From Pseudomonadota bacterium (GTDB taxonomy: Bacteria > Pseudomonadota > Alphaproteobacteria > Micropepsales > Micropepsaceae), in NCBI GenBank assembly GCA_018241025.1, contig JAFEEQ010000004.1, positions 1 through 64,000 of the forward strand: 64,000 nucleotides of DNA. The letters are read 5' to 3'. The translations under genes and the position numbers were made by a program. The notes under the pieces were generated by a model, which was given only the letters and a program-made list of their open reading frames with translations, was not told the DNA's origin and did no database searches. Below are positions 35,131 to 44,443 of the stretch, piece by piece. Each line of letters starts with the position of its first letter. Position 1 is the first letter of the stretch.

Positions 35131-35239
35131 GTCATGGGCGGCCGCCCATCCATCGCATCCGCGTCAGCGGATGCTGAAAGAGCCATTCCGGCGCGTAGAC
35201 ACGTGCCGGATGGATGGGCGGGTTAAACCCGCCCATGAC
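35131..35239. repeat. 109-bp palindromic dispersed repeat, copy 2
   Basis: Same order of sub-hairpins as 16389-16503: GTCATGGGCGG, CATCCGCGTCAGCGGATG, CGCGTAGACACGTGCC, and the closing GGGTTAAACCCGCCCATGAC. The copies differ by a few bases and a short deletion near the left end. Confidence 0.8.
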
Positions 35240-35305
35240 GGAGATTTTCTCTTCAGCAAACGAATGCCCGGAAACGCCCCTTAAAACGCTCGGAGTCTGG
35301 CCAGC

Positions 35306-37303
35306 CTACTTGCCGCCGAACAGGCCGTTGATCAGGTCTTCGATCGAGTCCGGTTTCTTCGGCGCCGGGGTTTCGACATCGGAATCCGGCGGCTCGGTAT
35401 CGGCGGGCTGCGTTCCCTCAGGCGGCGGCGCGGCGGCGGCGACGGCAATCGAACCCGCAAGCGGCCGCACCGGAATGCCCTGTTCCGCCGCGGTCATGAA
35501 ATTGTGGAAGATGCGCGCCGGCAGCGTGCCGCCCGTCGCATGCTTCATCGGTGAATTGTCGTCATTGCCGATCCACACGCCGCAGACGAGGTCCGCGGTG
35601 AAGCCGACGAACCAGGCATCGTGGAAATCCTGCGTCGTACCCGTCTTGCCGCCGGTCGGACGGCCCGCGAGCGACGCGGCCCGGCCTGTGCCGCTGATCA
35701 CCGTCTCGCTCATCAGCCGCGTCATCTGCTGCAGGTTGGCCGGCGCGACGACGTCGCCCTGTCCCTGGGTGTCGCGCGTGTAGAGAATCTTTCCGCTGCG
35801 CGTGCGGATGCGCAGGATCGTATGCGGCACCACGCCATGGCCGCCATTGGCGAAGGGCACATAGGCCGATGTGAGCTCGAGCGGCGTCACGCCCGAGGTG
35901 CCGAGCGCCAGCGACGCAACCTCTTGCAGTGGCGACGAGATGCCGAGCCGGTGCGCCGTGCGCGCCACGGTGGCCGCGCCGATCTCCGCAGTGAGCTGCG
36001 CCGCGATCACGTTGGACGATTTGGCGAAGGCCCGCGTCAGCGACATCGGGCCCTCGAACTTTCCTTCATAGTCGGAGGGCTTCCAGCCATGGATGTCGAC
36101 CGGCCCGTCGATCATCACATCGTCCGGCGTGCGGCCATGCTCGAAGGCGGCGAGATAGACGAAAGGTTTGAATGCCGAGCCCGGCTGGCGCACCGCATCG
36201 GTCGCGCGATTGTATGTGCTCGCCTCATACGAACGCCCGCCGACCATGGCGCGGATTGCGCCGTCCGGCGTCAGCGCCACCAGGGCCGCCTGGCTCGCAT
36301 GAAGCTTCGGCCCGTCCGCGGCAAGGCCTTGCGCCACCGCGCGCTCCGCCTCGGCCTGGGCGTCGAGATCGAAAGTCGTCTCGACGATCAGCGAGTCGTT
36401 GTCGTCCGCGACATAGCCGGCGATGCGGCTGAGCACCCAGTCGGCGAAATAGCCCGAACCCGGCGTACCCGAGCCGCGCACCACGCGCGGCCGCGTCGCC
36501 GCCGCCTCGGCCCGCGTCTTCTCGTCGATGAAGCCGGAATCTTCCATCGCGCGCAGCACGACCTGCGCGCGGTCCATCGAGGCATCGGCATCGGCGAGCG
36601 GATTGTAGCGCGCCGGCGCTTTCACGCTTCCCGCCAGCATCGCCGCTTCGGTCAGCGACAGCTCCTCGGCATGCTTGCCGAAGAAGCGCTGCGCCGCCGC
36701 CTCGATGCCGTAGACGCCGGCGCCGAAATACACGCGGTTCAGATAGAGCGTGAGGATCTGGTCCTTCGAATAGCGCGACTCCAGATAGAGCGCGAGCATC
36801 GCCTCCTGCATCTTGCGTTCGAAGGTGCGGTTGGGCTGCAGGAAGAGGTTCTTGGCGAGCTGCTGGGTCAGCGTCGAGCCGCCCTGGCGGACATGGCCCG
36901 CGACCATATTCTCGTAAGCGGCACGCACCAGGCCGATGGGATCGAGACCGAAATGCGAGCGGAAGCGGCGATCCTCGATCGCGATGAAGGCATTGGGAAC
37001 ATAGGAGGGCAGCCGGCCGACATCGACCCGCTCGCCCTGGGTCAGTCCGCGCCGCGCGATCAGCCGGCCGCGATCGTCGAGCAGCGTGACGTCCTGGGTC
37101 GAGCCCTTGACCAGCAGCTTCGTGGTATCGGGCAGGTCTGACAGAAAATGCGACCAGAACACCGCGCCGAAGATCCCGCCCCAGGCAAGCAGCAGCAGCA
37201 GCGCATAGGGCCAGGCCCGGTGCTTTTTCTTCGGCGGCGGAGGCGGCGACAGGCTTTCGCGCGGTCCGCCGCCCTCTCCTCCGGAATTCGCCTTGCGCGC
37301 CAT
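35306..37303 (-). CDS. Class A penicillin-binding protein (glycosyltransferase + transpeptidase)
   Basis: 665 residues from the ATG at 37303. A Pro-rich cytoplasmic start ([20 protein letters not shown]) leads into one membrane helix. The glycosyltransferase-51 domain has [25 protein letters not shown] and [13 protein letters not shown]. The transpeptidase domain has the SxxK in GSAFKPF, the SxN in FAKSSN and KTG in [16 protein letters not shown]. It polymerises and cross-links peptidoglycan. The C-terminus is Pro/Glu-rich. Start choice: an in-frame upstream extension has no ribosome site. Confidence 0.95.
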   Translation of the reverse strand: MARKANSGGEGGGPRESLSPPPPPKKKHRAWPYALLLLLAWGGIFGAVFWSHFLSDLPDTTKLLVKGSTQDVTLLDDRGRLIARRGLTQGERVDVGRLPSYVPNAFIAIEDRRFRSHFGLDPIGLVRAAYENMVAGHVRQGGSTLTQQLAKNLFLQPNRTFERKMQEAMLALYLESRYSKDQILTLYLNRVYFGAGVYGIEAAAQRFFGKHAEELSLTEAAMLAGSVKAPARYNPLADADASMDRAQVVLRAMEDSGFIDEKTRAEAAATRPRVVRGSGTPGSGYFADWVLSRIAGYVADDNDSLIVETTFDLDAQAEAERAVAQGLAADGPKLHASQAALVALTPDGAIRAMVGGRSYEASTYNRATDAVRQPGSAFKPFVYLAAFEHGRTPDDVMIDGPVDIHGWKPSDYEGKFEGPMSLTRAFAKSSNVIAAQLTAEIGAATVARTAHRLGISSPLQEVASLALGTSGVTPLELTSAYVPFANGGHGVVPHTILRIRTRSGKILYTRDTQGQGDVVAPANLQQMTRLMSETVISGTGRAASLAGRPTGGKTGTTQDFHDAWFVGFTADLVCGVWIGNDDNSPMKHATGGTLPARIFHNFMTAAEQGIPVRPLAGSIAVAAAAPPPEGTQPADTEPPDSDVETPAPKKPDSIEDLINGLFGGK

Positions 37304-37525
37304 GCACCGACCTCGCGGGCGCGGATCGCCATCCGCCGCCACGGCCCGGTTCTAGGATCGAAGTATTAACGGGCGTTAAACATACGCATTTGTAACCCTC
37401 GGTTTTTGCCCTGCGGCATCCAAGGCGCGCGGAACCGGCCAATTCCCGGAAATTTGTCCGGTTTTCCGATTGCACTCTGCGGGCCGGCTTACTACCTCTC
37501 CGGGCGGTATTGGGGTTAAGGCGCG

Positions 37526-38722
37526 TTGGCGAACATCGACATCGGCGGCCGCATCGCGGCATTGCGTGAGCGCGCATCCCGGCTCACCCGCAAGCAATGG
37601 CTCTGGATCGGCGGCGGCACGCTGGTCGCGCTGCTGGTACTGCGCTTCCTGTTCGGCGGCAGCACCGCGGTCGAGTATTTGACCAAGCCCGTTACCCATG
37701 GCGACCTCGCCCTCACCGTCAGCGCCACCGGCACGCTCGCCCCGCGCGACCAGGTCGATGTCGGCGCTGAGGTCTCGGGCAAGATCGACGCGCTCTATGT
37801 CGACTTCAACGACCATGTGAAGAAGGGCGAGAAGCTCGCCCGCATCAACACCGAGAATTTCGAAGCCGCGCTCGCCCAGTCGCGCGCCGCGCTGTCCCAG
37901 GCGGTCGCGACGCTGGTCCAGGCCTCCCAGACCCGCACCCGCGTCGCGGCGCTCATGCGGGCGAATGCCGCCTCGCGCCAGGAACTCGACTCCGCCAACG
38001 CCGATCTCGCCCGCGCCGATGCCGGCGTGAAGCTCGCCCGCGCCCAGGTCAACGCCAATGCGACGACGCTCGCCAAGGCGACGATCTACTCGCCGATCAA
38101 CGGCGTCGTGCTCGATCGCAAGGTCTCCGCCGGCCAGACCGTCGTCGCGGCGATGACCACGCCGGTGCTGTTCACCCTCGCCTCCGATCTCTCGCAGATG
38201 GAGCTCGACGTCGATATCGACGAAGCCGATGTCGGCGTGCTGCGCGCCGGCACCTCCGCCTGGTTCACCGTCGACGCCTATCCCTCGCGCCGCTTCGCCG
38301 CCAAGCTGATCTCGATCCACAACGCGCCCAAGACCGTGCAGGGCGTCGTGACCTATCAGGGCGTGCTGATCGTCGAGAACCGCGAAGGCCTGCTCAAGCC
38401 CGGCATGACCGCGACCGCGGACCTCGCCGCCAGCGTCATTCACAACGCCGACCTCGTGCCCAACGCGGCGCTGCGCTTCGTTCCGTCCGACGACGTGAAG
38501 GCGAAGGCACCGTCCGCGCCGGCGCCGCAGGCCGGCATCATGTGGGGCCGGGTCTGGGTGAAATCCGGCGGCAGCCTCGTGCCGCGCGACATCCAGCTCG
38601 GCGCGACCGACGGCAATTCGACCGTGATCCTCAAGGGCAATCTCAAGCCCGGCGACGAGGTGGTGACCGAAATCAAGGGACATCCGTGGCAGAGCAAGCC
38701 CTCATCGCCCTTCGGGGGGTGA
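37526..38722 (+). CDS. MacA-like periplasmic adaptor (membrane fusion protein)
   Basis: 398 residues from a TTG. A short cytoplasmic N-terminus and a membrane helix (WLWIGGGTLVALLVLRFLF) precede the lipoyl-like VDVGAEVSGKIDALYVDFND, an alpha-hairpin rich in Ala, and the beta-barrel IYSPINGVVLDRKVSAGQTV. It links an ABC transporter to an outer membrane channel for export of drugs or other compounds. First gene of a three-gene operon with MacB-type ATPase and permease; its stop lies 37 bp past the GTG of the next gene. Confidence 0.9.
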   Translation: MANIDIGGRIAALRERASRLTRKQWLWIGGGTLVALLVLRFLFGGSTAVEYLTKPVTHGDLALTVSATGTLAPRDQVDVGAEVSGKIDALYVDFNDHVKKGEKLARINTENFEAALAQSRAALSQAVATLVQASQTRTRVAALMRANAASRQELDSANADLARADAGVKLARAQVNANATTLAKATIYSPINGVVLDRKVSAGQTVVAAMTTPVLFTLASDLSQMELDVDIDEADVGVLRAGTSAWFTVDAYPSRRFAAKLISIHNAPKTVQGVVTYQGVLIVENREGLLKPGMTATADLAASVIHNADLVPNAALRFVPSDDVKAKAPSAPAPQAGIMWGRVWVKSGGSLVPRDIQLGATDGNSTVILKGNLKPGDEVVTEIKGHPWQSKPSSPFGG

Positions 38723-39384
38723 CCAAGATCTATGGCAGCGGCGAGGCGCGTGTCGCCGCGCTCGACGGCATCGATCTCGACATCCAGGACGGCGAGTTCG
38801 TCGCCGTGATGGGTCCGTCGGGTTCGGGCAAGTCGACCTGCATGAATATCCTCGGTTGCCTCGATACGCCGACCGGCGGCACCTATCTCTTCAAGGGCCA
38901 CGATGTCGGCCAGATGAGCCAGGACGAACGCGCGCTCCTGCGCCGCGACAATATCGGCTTCGTCTTCCAGGGCTTCAATCTGCTCAAGCGCACCACGGCG
39001 GAAGAGAATCTCGAACTGCCGCTGATCTATCGCGGCGTGCCGCGGGCCGAGCGCCGCCGCCTCGCGCTCGCGACGCTCGACAAGGTCGGCCTCGCGCAAC
39101 GCGCCGACCACACCGCGGCCGAGCTCTCCGGCGGCCAGCAGCAGCGCGTCGCCATCGCCCGCGCCCTCGTCACCAATCCGTCGGTCATGTTCGCCGACGA
39201 GCCGACCGGCAATCTCGACAGCAGCAAGACCCGCGAGATCATGGAGCTGCTCGCCACGCTCAACCGCGAACAGCGCATCACCATCGTACTGGTGACGCAT
39301 GAGGAAGACGTCGCCGCCTATGCCAAGCGGCAGATCCGCTTCCTCGACGGCCGTATCGCCTCCGACAGCGGAAGCCGCGCATGA
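38686..39384 (+). CDS. MacB-type ABC transporter ATPase
   Basis: 232 residues from the GTG at 38686, with AAGGGA five bases upstream, and overlapping the adaptor gene by 37 bases. Walker A is GPSGSGKST, the signature [15 protein letters not shown], Walker [14 protein letters not shown] and the switch histidine is in LVTHEEDVA. The QxG loop lies at FVFQGFNL. It hydrolyses ATP to power the export complex, coupled to the permease gene next to it. Confidence 0.94.
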   Translation: MAEQALIALRGVTKIYGSGEARVAALDGIDLDIQDGEFVAVMGPSGSGKSTCMNILGCLDTPTGGTYLFKGHDVGQMSQDERALLRRDNIGFVFQGFNLLKRTTAEENLELPLIYRGVPRAERRRLALATLDKVGLAQRADHTAAELSGGQQQRVAIARALVTNPSVMFADEPTGNLDSSKTREIMELLATLNREQRITIVLVTHEEDVAAYAKRQIRFLDGRIASDSGSRA

Positions 39385-40580
39385 TCGCCAACGCCTTCAT
39401 GCTCGCGTTGCGCGAGATCCGGAACAATCTCATGCGCGCCGGGCTGACCACGCTCGGCATCGTCATCGGCGTCGCCGCGGTGATCGCGATGGTGACGCTC
39501 GGCAACGGCGCGACGCAGAGCGTGACTTCGACGATCTCGACCATGGGCCGCAACCTGCTCTTCGTGACGCCGGGCCTGCGCCGCGGTCCGCCGAGCGCCG
39601 CCAACGATTTCACCGAAGCCGATGCCGACGCGATCGAGCGCGGCATCAGCGGGCTTTCCGCCGTTGCGCCGTCGGTATCGCGCTCCGCCGTCGCCGTGCT
39701 CGGCAACCGCAACCGCATCACCACGCTTGGCGGCGCGACCATTCCCTATTTCACCGCCCGCGACTGGCAGATCGCGCTCGGCCGCGAATTCTCGCTCTCC
39801 GAAGTCCGCTCCGGAAAGCCGGTCTGCATCCTGGGCGAGACGGTGCGCGAGGATCTCTTCGGCGACAGCGATCCCGTCGGCCAGAAGATGCGCGTCGACA
39901 AGGTCGCCTGCGAGGTCATCGGCGTGCTGGTGGCCAAAGGCAAGTCGAGCCTCGGCGGCGATCCCGACGATCTCGTCCTCATGCCGCTGCACGCGGTGCA
40001 ACGCCGCTTCGCCGGCAACAACGGCGTCAACACGATCTGGCTTTCGGTGGGCGATGCTTCGGACATCCCGCGCGTCAAGGAACAGATCACCACCCTGATG
40101 CGCTCGCGCCGCCACATTGCCGACGGCGCCGCCGACGATTTCTCGGTCAACGACCTTCAGGAGATCTCCTCGGTCATCACCACCACCACCGGCGTGCTCA
40201 CCGCCTTCCTCTCCGCCGTCGCGGCGGTCAGCCTGCTGGTCGGCGGCATCGGCATCATGAACATCATGCTGGTCTCGGTGACCGAGCGCACCCGCGAGAT
40301 CGGCATCCGCCTCGCCATCGGCGCCCGTGCCCGCGACGTGCTGCTGCAATTCCTGATCGAGGCCGTGGTGATGTCGGCGTCCGGCGGCATCGTCGGCGTG
40401 GTGCTGGGCCTTGCCGGCTCGGCGGCACTCGCCAATGTGCTCGACGTCCCCTTCATCGTCTCGCCGGGGATCATCGTGATCGCGGTGCTGTTCTCGGCCG
40501 GCGTCGGCGTCGCCTTCGGCTTCTTCCCCGCACGCAGAGCCGCCCGCATGGACCCGATCGAAGCGCTGAGACACGAGTAG
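39381..40580 (+). CDS. MacB-type FtsX-fold ABC permease
   Basis: 399 residues, starting by an ATGA overlap with the ATPase gene. Four membrane helices: one at the N-terminus (TTLGIVIGVAAVIAMVTLGNG) and three at the C-terminus, separated by a large periplasmic domain. The MacB_PCD-type periplasmic part and FtsX-type C-terminal part are visible (GGIGIMNIMLVSVTERTREI, then MDPIEALRHE at the end). With MacA it forms a tripartite-type export system. Confidence 0.94.
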   Translation: MIANAFMLALREIRNNLMRAGLTTLGIVIGVAAVIAMVTLGNGATQSVTSTISTMGRNLLFVTPGLRRGPPSAANDFTEADADAIERGISGLSAVAPSVSRSAVAVLGNRNRITTLGGATIPYFTARDWQIALGREFSLSEVRSGKPVCILGETVREDLFGDSDPVGQKMRVDKVACEVIGVLVAKGKSSLGGDPDDLVLMPLHAVQRRFAGNNGVNTIWLSVGDASDIPRVKEQITTLMRSRRHIADGAADDFSVNDLQEISSVITTTTGVLTAFLSAVAAVSLLVGGIGIMNIMLVSVTERTREIGIRLAIGARARDVLLQFLIEAVVMSASGGIVGVVLGLAGSAALANVLDVPFIVSPGIIVIAVLFSAGVGVAFGFFPARRAARMDPIEALRHE

Positions 40581-40589
40581 CGCGGTCCC

Positions 40590-40610
40590 ACCTCCCCATC
40601 GTGGGGAGGT
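40590..40610. terminator. Perfect 9-bp hairpin between convergent genes
   Basis: ACCTCCCCA-TCG-TGGGGAGGT lies between the stop of the rightward MacB permease and the stop of the leftward YgjP-like gene, so it can serve both. No strong U tract is seen. Confidence 0.5.
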
Positions 40611-40619
40611 AAGTTTGGG

Positions 40620-41327
40620 TTACGCCCCGTACCGGTGCAGCAGCACGCCGTTCTTGCGCAGCCAGCGCTGCGGCGCCTCGATATCGGACACCAGACCCTT
40701 CACCAGCGCCCAGAATTTCGGCCCATGGTTCATCTCGCGCAGATGCGCGACCTCATGCGCCACCACATAGTCGCGCACGAAATCCGGCGCCAGGATCAGG
40801 CGCCAGCAATAGGAGATCGTCTTGTTCGCCGAGCACGAGCCCCAGCGGCTCGCGGTGTCGCGCACCGAAACCCGGCGCACCCGCGACTCGATCTTCGCCG
40901 CGAATTCGAGCGTGCGCGCCTCGAGATTCTGCCGCGCCTCGCGCTTCAGGAAATCGAGCAGGCGGCGCGGGATGTGCTCGTCACGGCCGCCGACGGTGAT
41001 GGTGTCGCCCGCAACGCTTACCGCGCCGCGTTCGCCGCGCTCGACGATGTGCTCGCGGCCGCGCAGCGGAATGCGCGCGCCAGGCTTCAGTTCGATGCGG
41101 GCGGGAACCCGCGACAGCTGATGGGCAATCCAGGTCGTCTCGCCGCGCGCGAATTCCAGCGCCCGGTCGAGCGAACGCTGCGACGGCGCGATCACCGACA
41201 CTTCGCCGGTCGAGGGATGCACCTTGACGATCAGACGGCGGGCGCGCGGATTGAGCCGCATGGTCACTTCGACCTGCCGTCCGTCGATCTTCAGCAGCTC
41301 GCGCCGGGTTGCCAGTCGCTTCGCCAT
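40620..41327 (-). CDS. YgjP/SprT-like M48-type metallopeptidase
   Basis: 235 residues from the ATG at 41327. The zinc motif HExxH is in VVAHEVAHLREMNHGPKFW, with the third histidine in MNHG as in the WLM/SprT-like YgjP family. Upstream regions RASRWGSC-like (TASRWGSCSANKTISYCW) and the N-terminal RARRLIVKVHPSTGEVSVI are typical. The biochemical substrate of this family is uncertain. Divergent from the VOC gene with 38 bp between starts. Confidence 0.88.
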   Translation of the reverse strand: MAKRLATRRELLKIDGRQVEVTMRLNPRARRLIVKVHPSTGEVSVIAPSQRSLDRALEFARGETTWIAHQLSRVPARIELKPGARIPLRGREHIVERGERGAVSVAGDTITVGGRDEHIPRRLLDFLKREARQNLEARTLEFAAKIESRVRRVSVRDTASRWGSCSANKTISYCWRLILAPDFVRDYVVAHEVAHLREMNHGPKFWALVKGLVSDIEAPQRWLRKNGVLLHRYGA

Positions 41328-41365
41328 GGGCTTGTCTGTTCTCCGCACTGTCTCAAGAGACCGTC

Positions 41366-41788
41366 ATGTCGTCTCGTCCGCGTTTCCATCTGGCGTTTCC
41401 GGTTCGCGATCTGGGCGAAGCGCGCGCCTTCTATGGAACCCTGCTCGGCTGTCCCGAAGGCCGGTCGAGCGACGAATGGGTGGATTTCGATTTCTTCGGC
41501 CACCAGATCGTAGCGCATTTAACGGAACGGAGCGATGACGGCAAAGCGCATAATGTCGTCGATGGTGAAGATGTCCCGGTGCGTCACTTCGGCGTCATCC
41601 TTTCGATGGACGAATGGCGCAGACTCGCCGCGAGACTGCGCGATGCGAATATGTCCTTCGTGATCGCGCCGGATATCCGCTTCGAAGGCGAGCCCGGCGA
41701 GCAGGCGACATTCTTCATCGAGGACCCGAGCGGCAACGCGCTCGAGTTCAAGGCATTCGACGACGAAAGCAGGATTTTCGCGAAATGA
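41366..41788 (+). CDS. VOC (glyoxalase/bleomycin-resistance) family protein
   Basis: 140 residues from the ATG at 41366. The betaalphabeta pattern FHLAFPVRDLGEARAFYGTL and VRHFGVIL with metal-type residues, and FFIEDPSGNALEFKAFDD near the end, identify the VOC superfamily. The catalysed reaction is not predictable. Its stop overlaps the dsbB start as ATGA. Confidence 0.88.
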   Translation: MSSRPRFHLAFPVRDLGEARAFYGTLLGCPEGRSSDEWVDFDFFGHQIVAHLTERSDDGKAHNVVDGEDVPVRHFGVILSMDEWRRLAARLRDANMSFVIAPDIRFEGEPGEQATFFIEDPSGNALEFKAFDDESRIFAK

Positions 41789-42258
41789 CCGCGCAGCAGG
41801 TGGCATGGTTCGAAGGCGGTGTCGGCCTCGCCCTCATTCTGGGCGCGCTGTTCTTCCAGTACGGTCTCGGCTATCCGCCCTGCGAGATGTGCCACTGGCA
41901 GCGCTGGCCGCACATCGCCGCCGCGGTCGTCGGTCTCGGCGGAATGATCCTCGTCATGGCGGGAGTTCTTCCGCCGCGCGCTGCGCTCGTCATCGCCCTG
42001 CTCGCGCTGCTCGGCGTCGCGATCTCCGGCGGGCTCGGGGTTTACCATGCCGGCGTCGAGTATCACTGGTGGAAGGGCCCGCAGGCCTGCACCACCGGCT
42101 ATGTCTTCACCGGCGGGCCGATCGATCTGAACGCCCGCGTGCCGATGTGCGACCGCGCCGCGTGGACGCTGTTCGGCATCTCGCTCGCCGGCTTCAACGC
42201 GCTCATCTCCCTCGCGGCGGCCGCGTTTGGGGCATACTCTCTGGCGCGGAAGCGCTGA
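41785..42258 (+). CDS. dsbB: Disulfide bond formation protein DsbB
   Basis: 157 residues with four membrane helices. The first cysteine pair is PPCEMCHWQRWPH, the second pair lies in GPQACTTG and VPMCDRAAW. DsbB passes electrons from DsbA to ubiquinone. The ATG overlaps the VOC stop (ATGA), giving tight coupling. The family call is strong though the protein is the short cytoplasm-limited alphaproteobacterial type. Confidence 0.9.
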   Translation: MTAQQVAWFEGGVGLALILGALFFQYGLGYPPCEMCHWQRWPHIAAAVVGLGGMILVMAGVLPPRAALVIALLALLGVAISGGLGVYHAGVEYHWWKGPQACTTGYVFTGGPIDLNARVPMCDRAAWTLFGISLAGFNALISLAAAAFGAYSLARKR

Positions 42259-42290
42259 GGACCGATGTGTTGGGAGAAAATCGCCAACCC

Positions 42291-42338
42291 CCATCCTTCG
42301 ATCCACCGAAGCTTTAGCGTAGGTGGATCGAAGGATGG
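42291..42338. repeat. 48-bp dispersed palindromic repeat, copy 2
   Basis: Identical over 48 bases to the reverse complement of 14887-14934. It sits between dsbB and coq7, 28 bp before the coq7 start, so it lies in the probable coq7 leader. Confidence 0.85.
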
Positions 42339-42366
42339 CAGTCCCGCACCTAGAAGAACGGAAATC

Positions 42367-42915
42367 ATGTCCCGCAAAGCTCGCCCCGCCTCGCCTGGAA
42401 CCGCCGCCGACATCGAAGCGATGATCCGCGTCGATCATGCCGGCGAATACGGCGCGGTGCGCATCTATGAAGGCCAGCTCGCCGTGCTCGGCGCGAGCGG
42501 CTCACCTGCCGCCAAGGCGATCCGCCACATGGCAAAGCAGGAAGAGCGCCACCTCGAAACCTTCGACAAGCTGATCAACGAACGCCGCGTGCGCCCCACC
42601 GCGCTCGAGCCGGTGTGGCGCGTCGCCGGTTTCGCGCTCGGCGCCGCCACCGCGCTGATGGGCGAGAAGGCGGCGATGGCCTGCACTGCGGCGGTCGAGG
42701 ACGTGATCGACGAGCATTACGCCGCGCAGATTTCACGCCTCGGCGACAGCGATCCCAAGCTGAAGGAAACCGTCGAGGATTTTCGCGCCGAGGAAATTCA
42801 GCATCGCGACGCCGCGCTCGCCCATGGCGCCGAACAGGCGCCGGGCTATCGCCTGCTCAGCGAAGCGATCAAGGCCGGCTGCCGCGTCGCCATCCGGCTT
42901 TCGGAGAAGATTTGA
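42367..42915 (+). CDS. coq7: Demethoxyubiquinone hydroxylase Coq7
   Basis: 182 residues from the ATG at 42367. Diiron carboxylate enzyme of ubiquinone synthesis. Iron ligands are visible as MIRVDHAGEYGAVRIYEGQ, KQEERHLETF, and the second helix pair ending EEIQHRDAALAHG. C-terminal SEAIKAGCRVAIRLSEKI is typical. The open frame runs upstream through the repeat but is not likely coding. Confidence 0.93.
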   Translation: MSRKARPASPGTAADIEAMIRVDHAGEYGAVRIYEGQLAVLGASGSPAAKAIRHMAKQEERHLETFDKLINERRVRPTALEPVWRVAGFALGAATALMGEKAAMACTAAVEDVIDEHYAAQISRLGDSDPKLKETVEDFRAEEIQHRDAALAHGAEQAPGYRLLSEAIKAGCRVAIRLSEKI

Positions 42916-42929
42916 CTTGCTGCTCTCTT

Positions 42930-42957
42930 GTCATGGCCCGCGAATGCGGGCCATGAC
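42930..42957. repeat. Short perfect palindrome after coq7
   Basis: GTCATGGCCCGC-GAAT-GCGGGCCATGAC, a 12-bp stem with 4-base loop. It sits just past coq7 and may end its transcript; the same GTCATGGC family recurs elsewhere in the window. Confidence 0.7.
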
Positions 42958-42990
42958 AATGTGCAAGTTCCGCCGCAACGTCGAGACCAC

Positions 42991-43623
42991 ATGACCGAAG
43001 ATCGCAACGCCCTTCTCGCGGCCGCATCGAACCCGCGCCGCGCCACGCTGGACGACGCCGGCGTGCTCGCGCGCCTCTTCGCCGCCGCCTTCACCACCGA
43101 TCCGGTGCTGGACTGGATCTCGCGTCCCGGTCCGCGCCGCGCCCAGGCGCTGGAGCAGTTCTTCTTCTGGCTGATGCGGTCGCGCGCGATTCCGTTCGGC
43201 GAAGTCTGGATGGCGTCCGATGCCAGCGTCTGCGCCGCCTGGCTGCCGCCCGATGCACCGGCGAGCCCGGGCGGCTTCGTCGAGCAGATGAAGCTGATGC
43301 CGATCTTCGTGCGGCTCTGCGGTTTCCCGCGCCTGATGCGCGGCTCGGCAATGGGCGATGCGATGGAGAAGAACCATCCCCACGACCCGCATTTCTATCT
43401 CGCCTTCATCGCAGTCGCCCCGCGCCTGCAGGGCCTCGGCCTCGGCGGCGCGATGCTGGAAGCGACGATCAAGCGCACCGACGCCGCCCATATGCCGGCC
43501 TATCTCGAAAACTCGAACCCGAAGAACACGAAGCTCTACGAGCGCATGGGCTTCGTGGCCCAGAAGAGCATCTCGCCCAAAGGCGCCCCGCCGCTGATCG
43601 CGATGTGGCGGGAGAAGCGGTAG
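42991..43623 (+). CDS. GNAT-family N-acetyltransferase
   Basis: 210 residues from the ATG at 42991. Motif A of the GNAT fold is LAFIAVAPRLQGLGLGGAML, and the motif-B region is NPKNTKLYERMGFVAQ. The N-terminal half (RRATLDDAGVLARLFAAAF) is typical. Substrate not predictable. Confidence 0.85.
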   Translation: MTEDRNALLAAASNPRRATLDDAGVLARLFAAAFTTDPVLDWISRPGPRRAQALEQFFFWLMRSRAIPFGEVWMASDASVCAAWLPPDAPASPGGFVEQMKLMPIFVRLCGFPRLMRGSAMGDAMEKNHPHDPHFYLAFIAVAPRLQGLGLGGAMLEATIKRTDAAHMPAYLENSNPKNTKLYERMGFVAQKSISPKGAPPLIAMWREKR

Positions 43624-43690
43624 CAAACCTTCCGGTCGGCTTTTCCAGAGGCCTGTCCGTCCACCGCGCAGCACACCCATTTACTCGGAC

Positions 43691-43716
43691 CTCATCCTTA
43701 GCTTGTCGAAGGATGG
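43691..43716. repeat. CATCCTT...AAGGATG palindrome
   Basis: CATCCTT (43693-43699) and AAGGATG (43709-43715) flank AGCTTGTCG. It is related to the arms of the 48-bp repeats at 14887 and 42291, which share CATCCTTCG, and is probably a degenerate or simpler relative of that family. Confidence 0.6.
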
Positions 43717-43749
43717 TCGTCTCGCACATCTGGAGCGCCGTGGACCTGT

Positions 43750-43956
43750 CTAAGGACGTGGATGGGTCTTGCACCACTCGCGGATTTCTTGTTCGGCGAT
43801 GCGTTCGTCCGCTGGTCCTACAATTTCGACACTTTTAAACTTAAGCGCACTTAGGTCCGCACACGCCTGGATTAGTGCATTTTCCTTCTTCTCGGTGGCC
43901 GGCCCCGTCAGAACTCGACCTGAGAAGTCTTCAGTCACAACACGCCAGCCGCTCAA
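43750..43956 (-). CDS. Hypothetical 68-residue protein
   Basis: TTG start at 43956 with GGAGAA six bases upstream, the same style as the hisF start. The product (starting MSGWRVVTEDFSGRVLTGPA) is amphipathic, soluble and ends EIREWCKTHPRP. Its TTG overlaps the stop of an upstream leftward reading frame (TTTTGA), as in coupled translation. No family recognised. Confidence 0.45.
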   Translation of the reverse strand: MSGWRVVTEDFSGRVLTGPATEKKENALIQACADLSALKFKSVEIVGPADERIAEQEIREWCKTHPRP

Positions 43957-44380
43957 AATTTGTTCTCCGTCGAATTCTGAACATTCAATCTACACCAGTC
44001 TTCTAGCGCAGCTGCCCAATCAGCTTCCCCTACAAAATATCTTCGCGAAACAAAATATCGTCCCTGAACACGCGCCCTGCGCCCTATCCAACACCGCCGC
44101 GCAAAATCTCCGCACTTTCGGCCCCCTTTCGCGCCGCATCCGGTGGATAGACCGCATACGGATTTATTTGCGGGGCCGCCCTCTTGAACCGAGTCTCTGC
44201 AAACCCCATTTCGCCTACATCCCCAAAATTGCGCGGACATCGGACCGAGACGACCTTCCGTCGCCGCGCCGATGCTGCCTGTCCACGCGGAAAGGCGAAC
44301 CCATGCAGGACCTTGCACGGCCATCGCGCCATTCGAACCTGGAAAATTCCGGCGCCGCCGATTTCGCGCGCCTGTCCACG

Positions 44381-44417
44381 CCAAAACAAAAGCGCGGACA
44401 ATCGCTTGCCCGCGCTT
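44381..44417 (-). terminator. Terminator after the HNH gene
   Basis: On the minus strand AAGCGCGG...CCGCGCTT forms an 8-bp stem followed by TTTGTTTTGG, a typical U tract. It lies about 30 bp past the HNH stop codon. Confidence 0.75.
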
Positions 44418-44443
44418 CGGCACATTCGAACCCGAAAAACCGC

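Larger units (their letters stand above)
43624..44380. other. Gene-poor stretch with lower GC and small orphan ORFs
   Basis: About 760 bp with no recognised conserved gene. It includes the palindrome at 43691-43716 (CATCCTT...AAGGATG), a short leftward ORF at 43750-43956, and a longer leftward ORF (stop at 43953) whose stop overlaps that ORF's TTG. It also has a duplicated ACAAAATATC (44032-44041 and 44050-44059). Composition is AT-richer than the neighbours. It may hold decayed or lineage-specific sequence. Confidence 0.5.

Noticed and set aside
37366..37379. TTAA-N6-TTAA resembling a CtrA box near the PBP and MacA genes
   Set aside because: CtrA sites need a seven-base spacer; here it is six, and no second site supports it.
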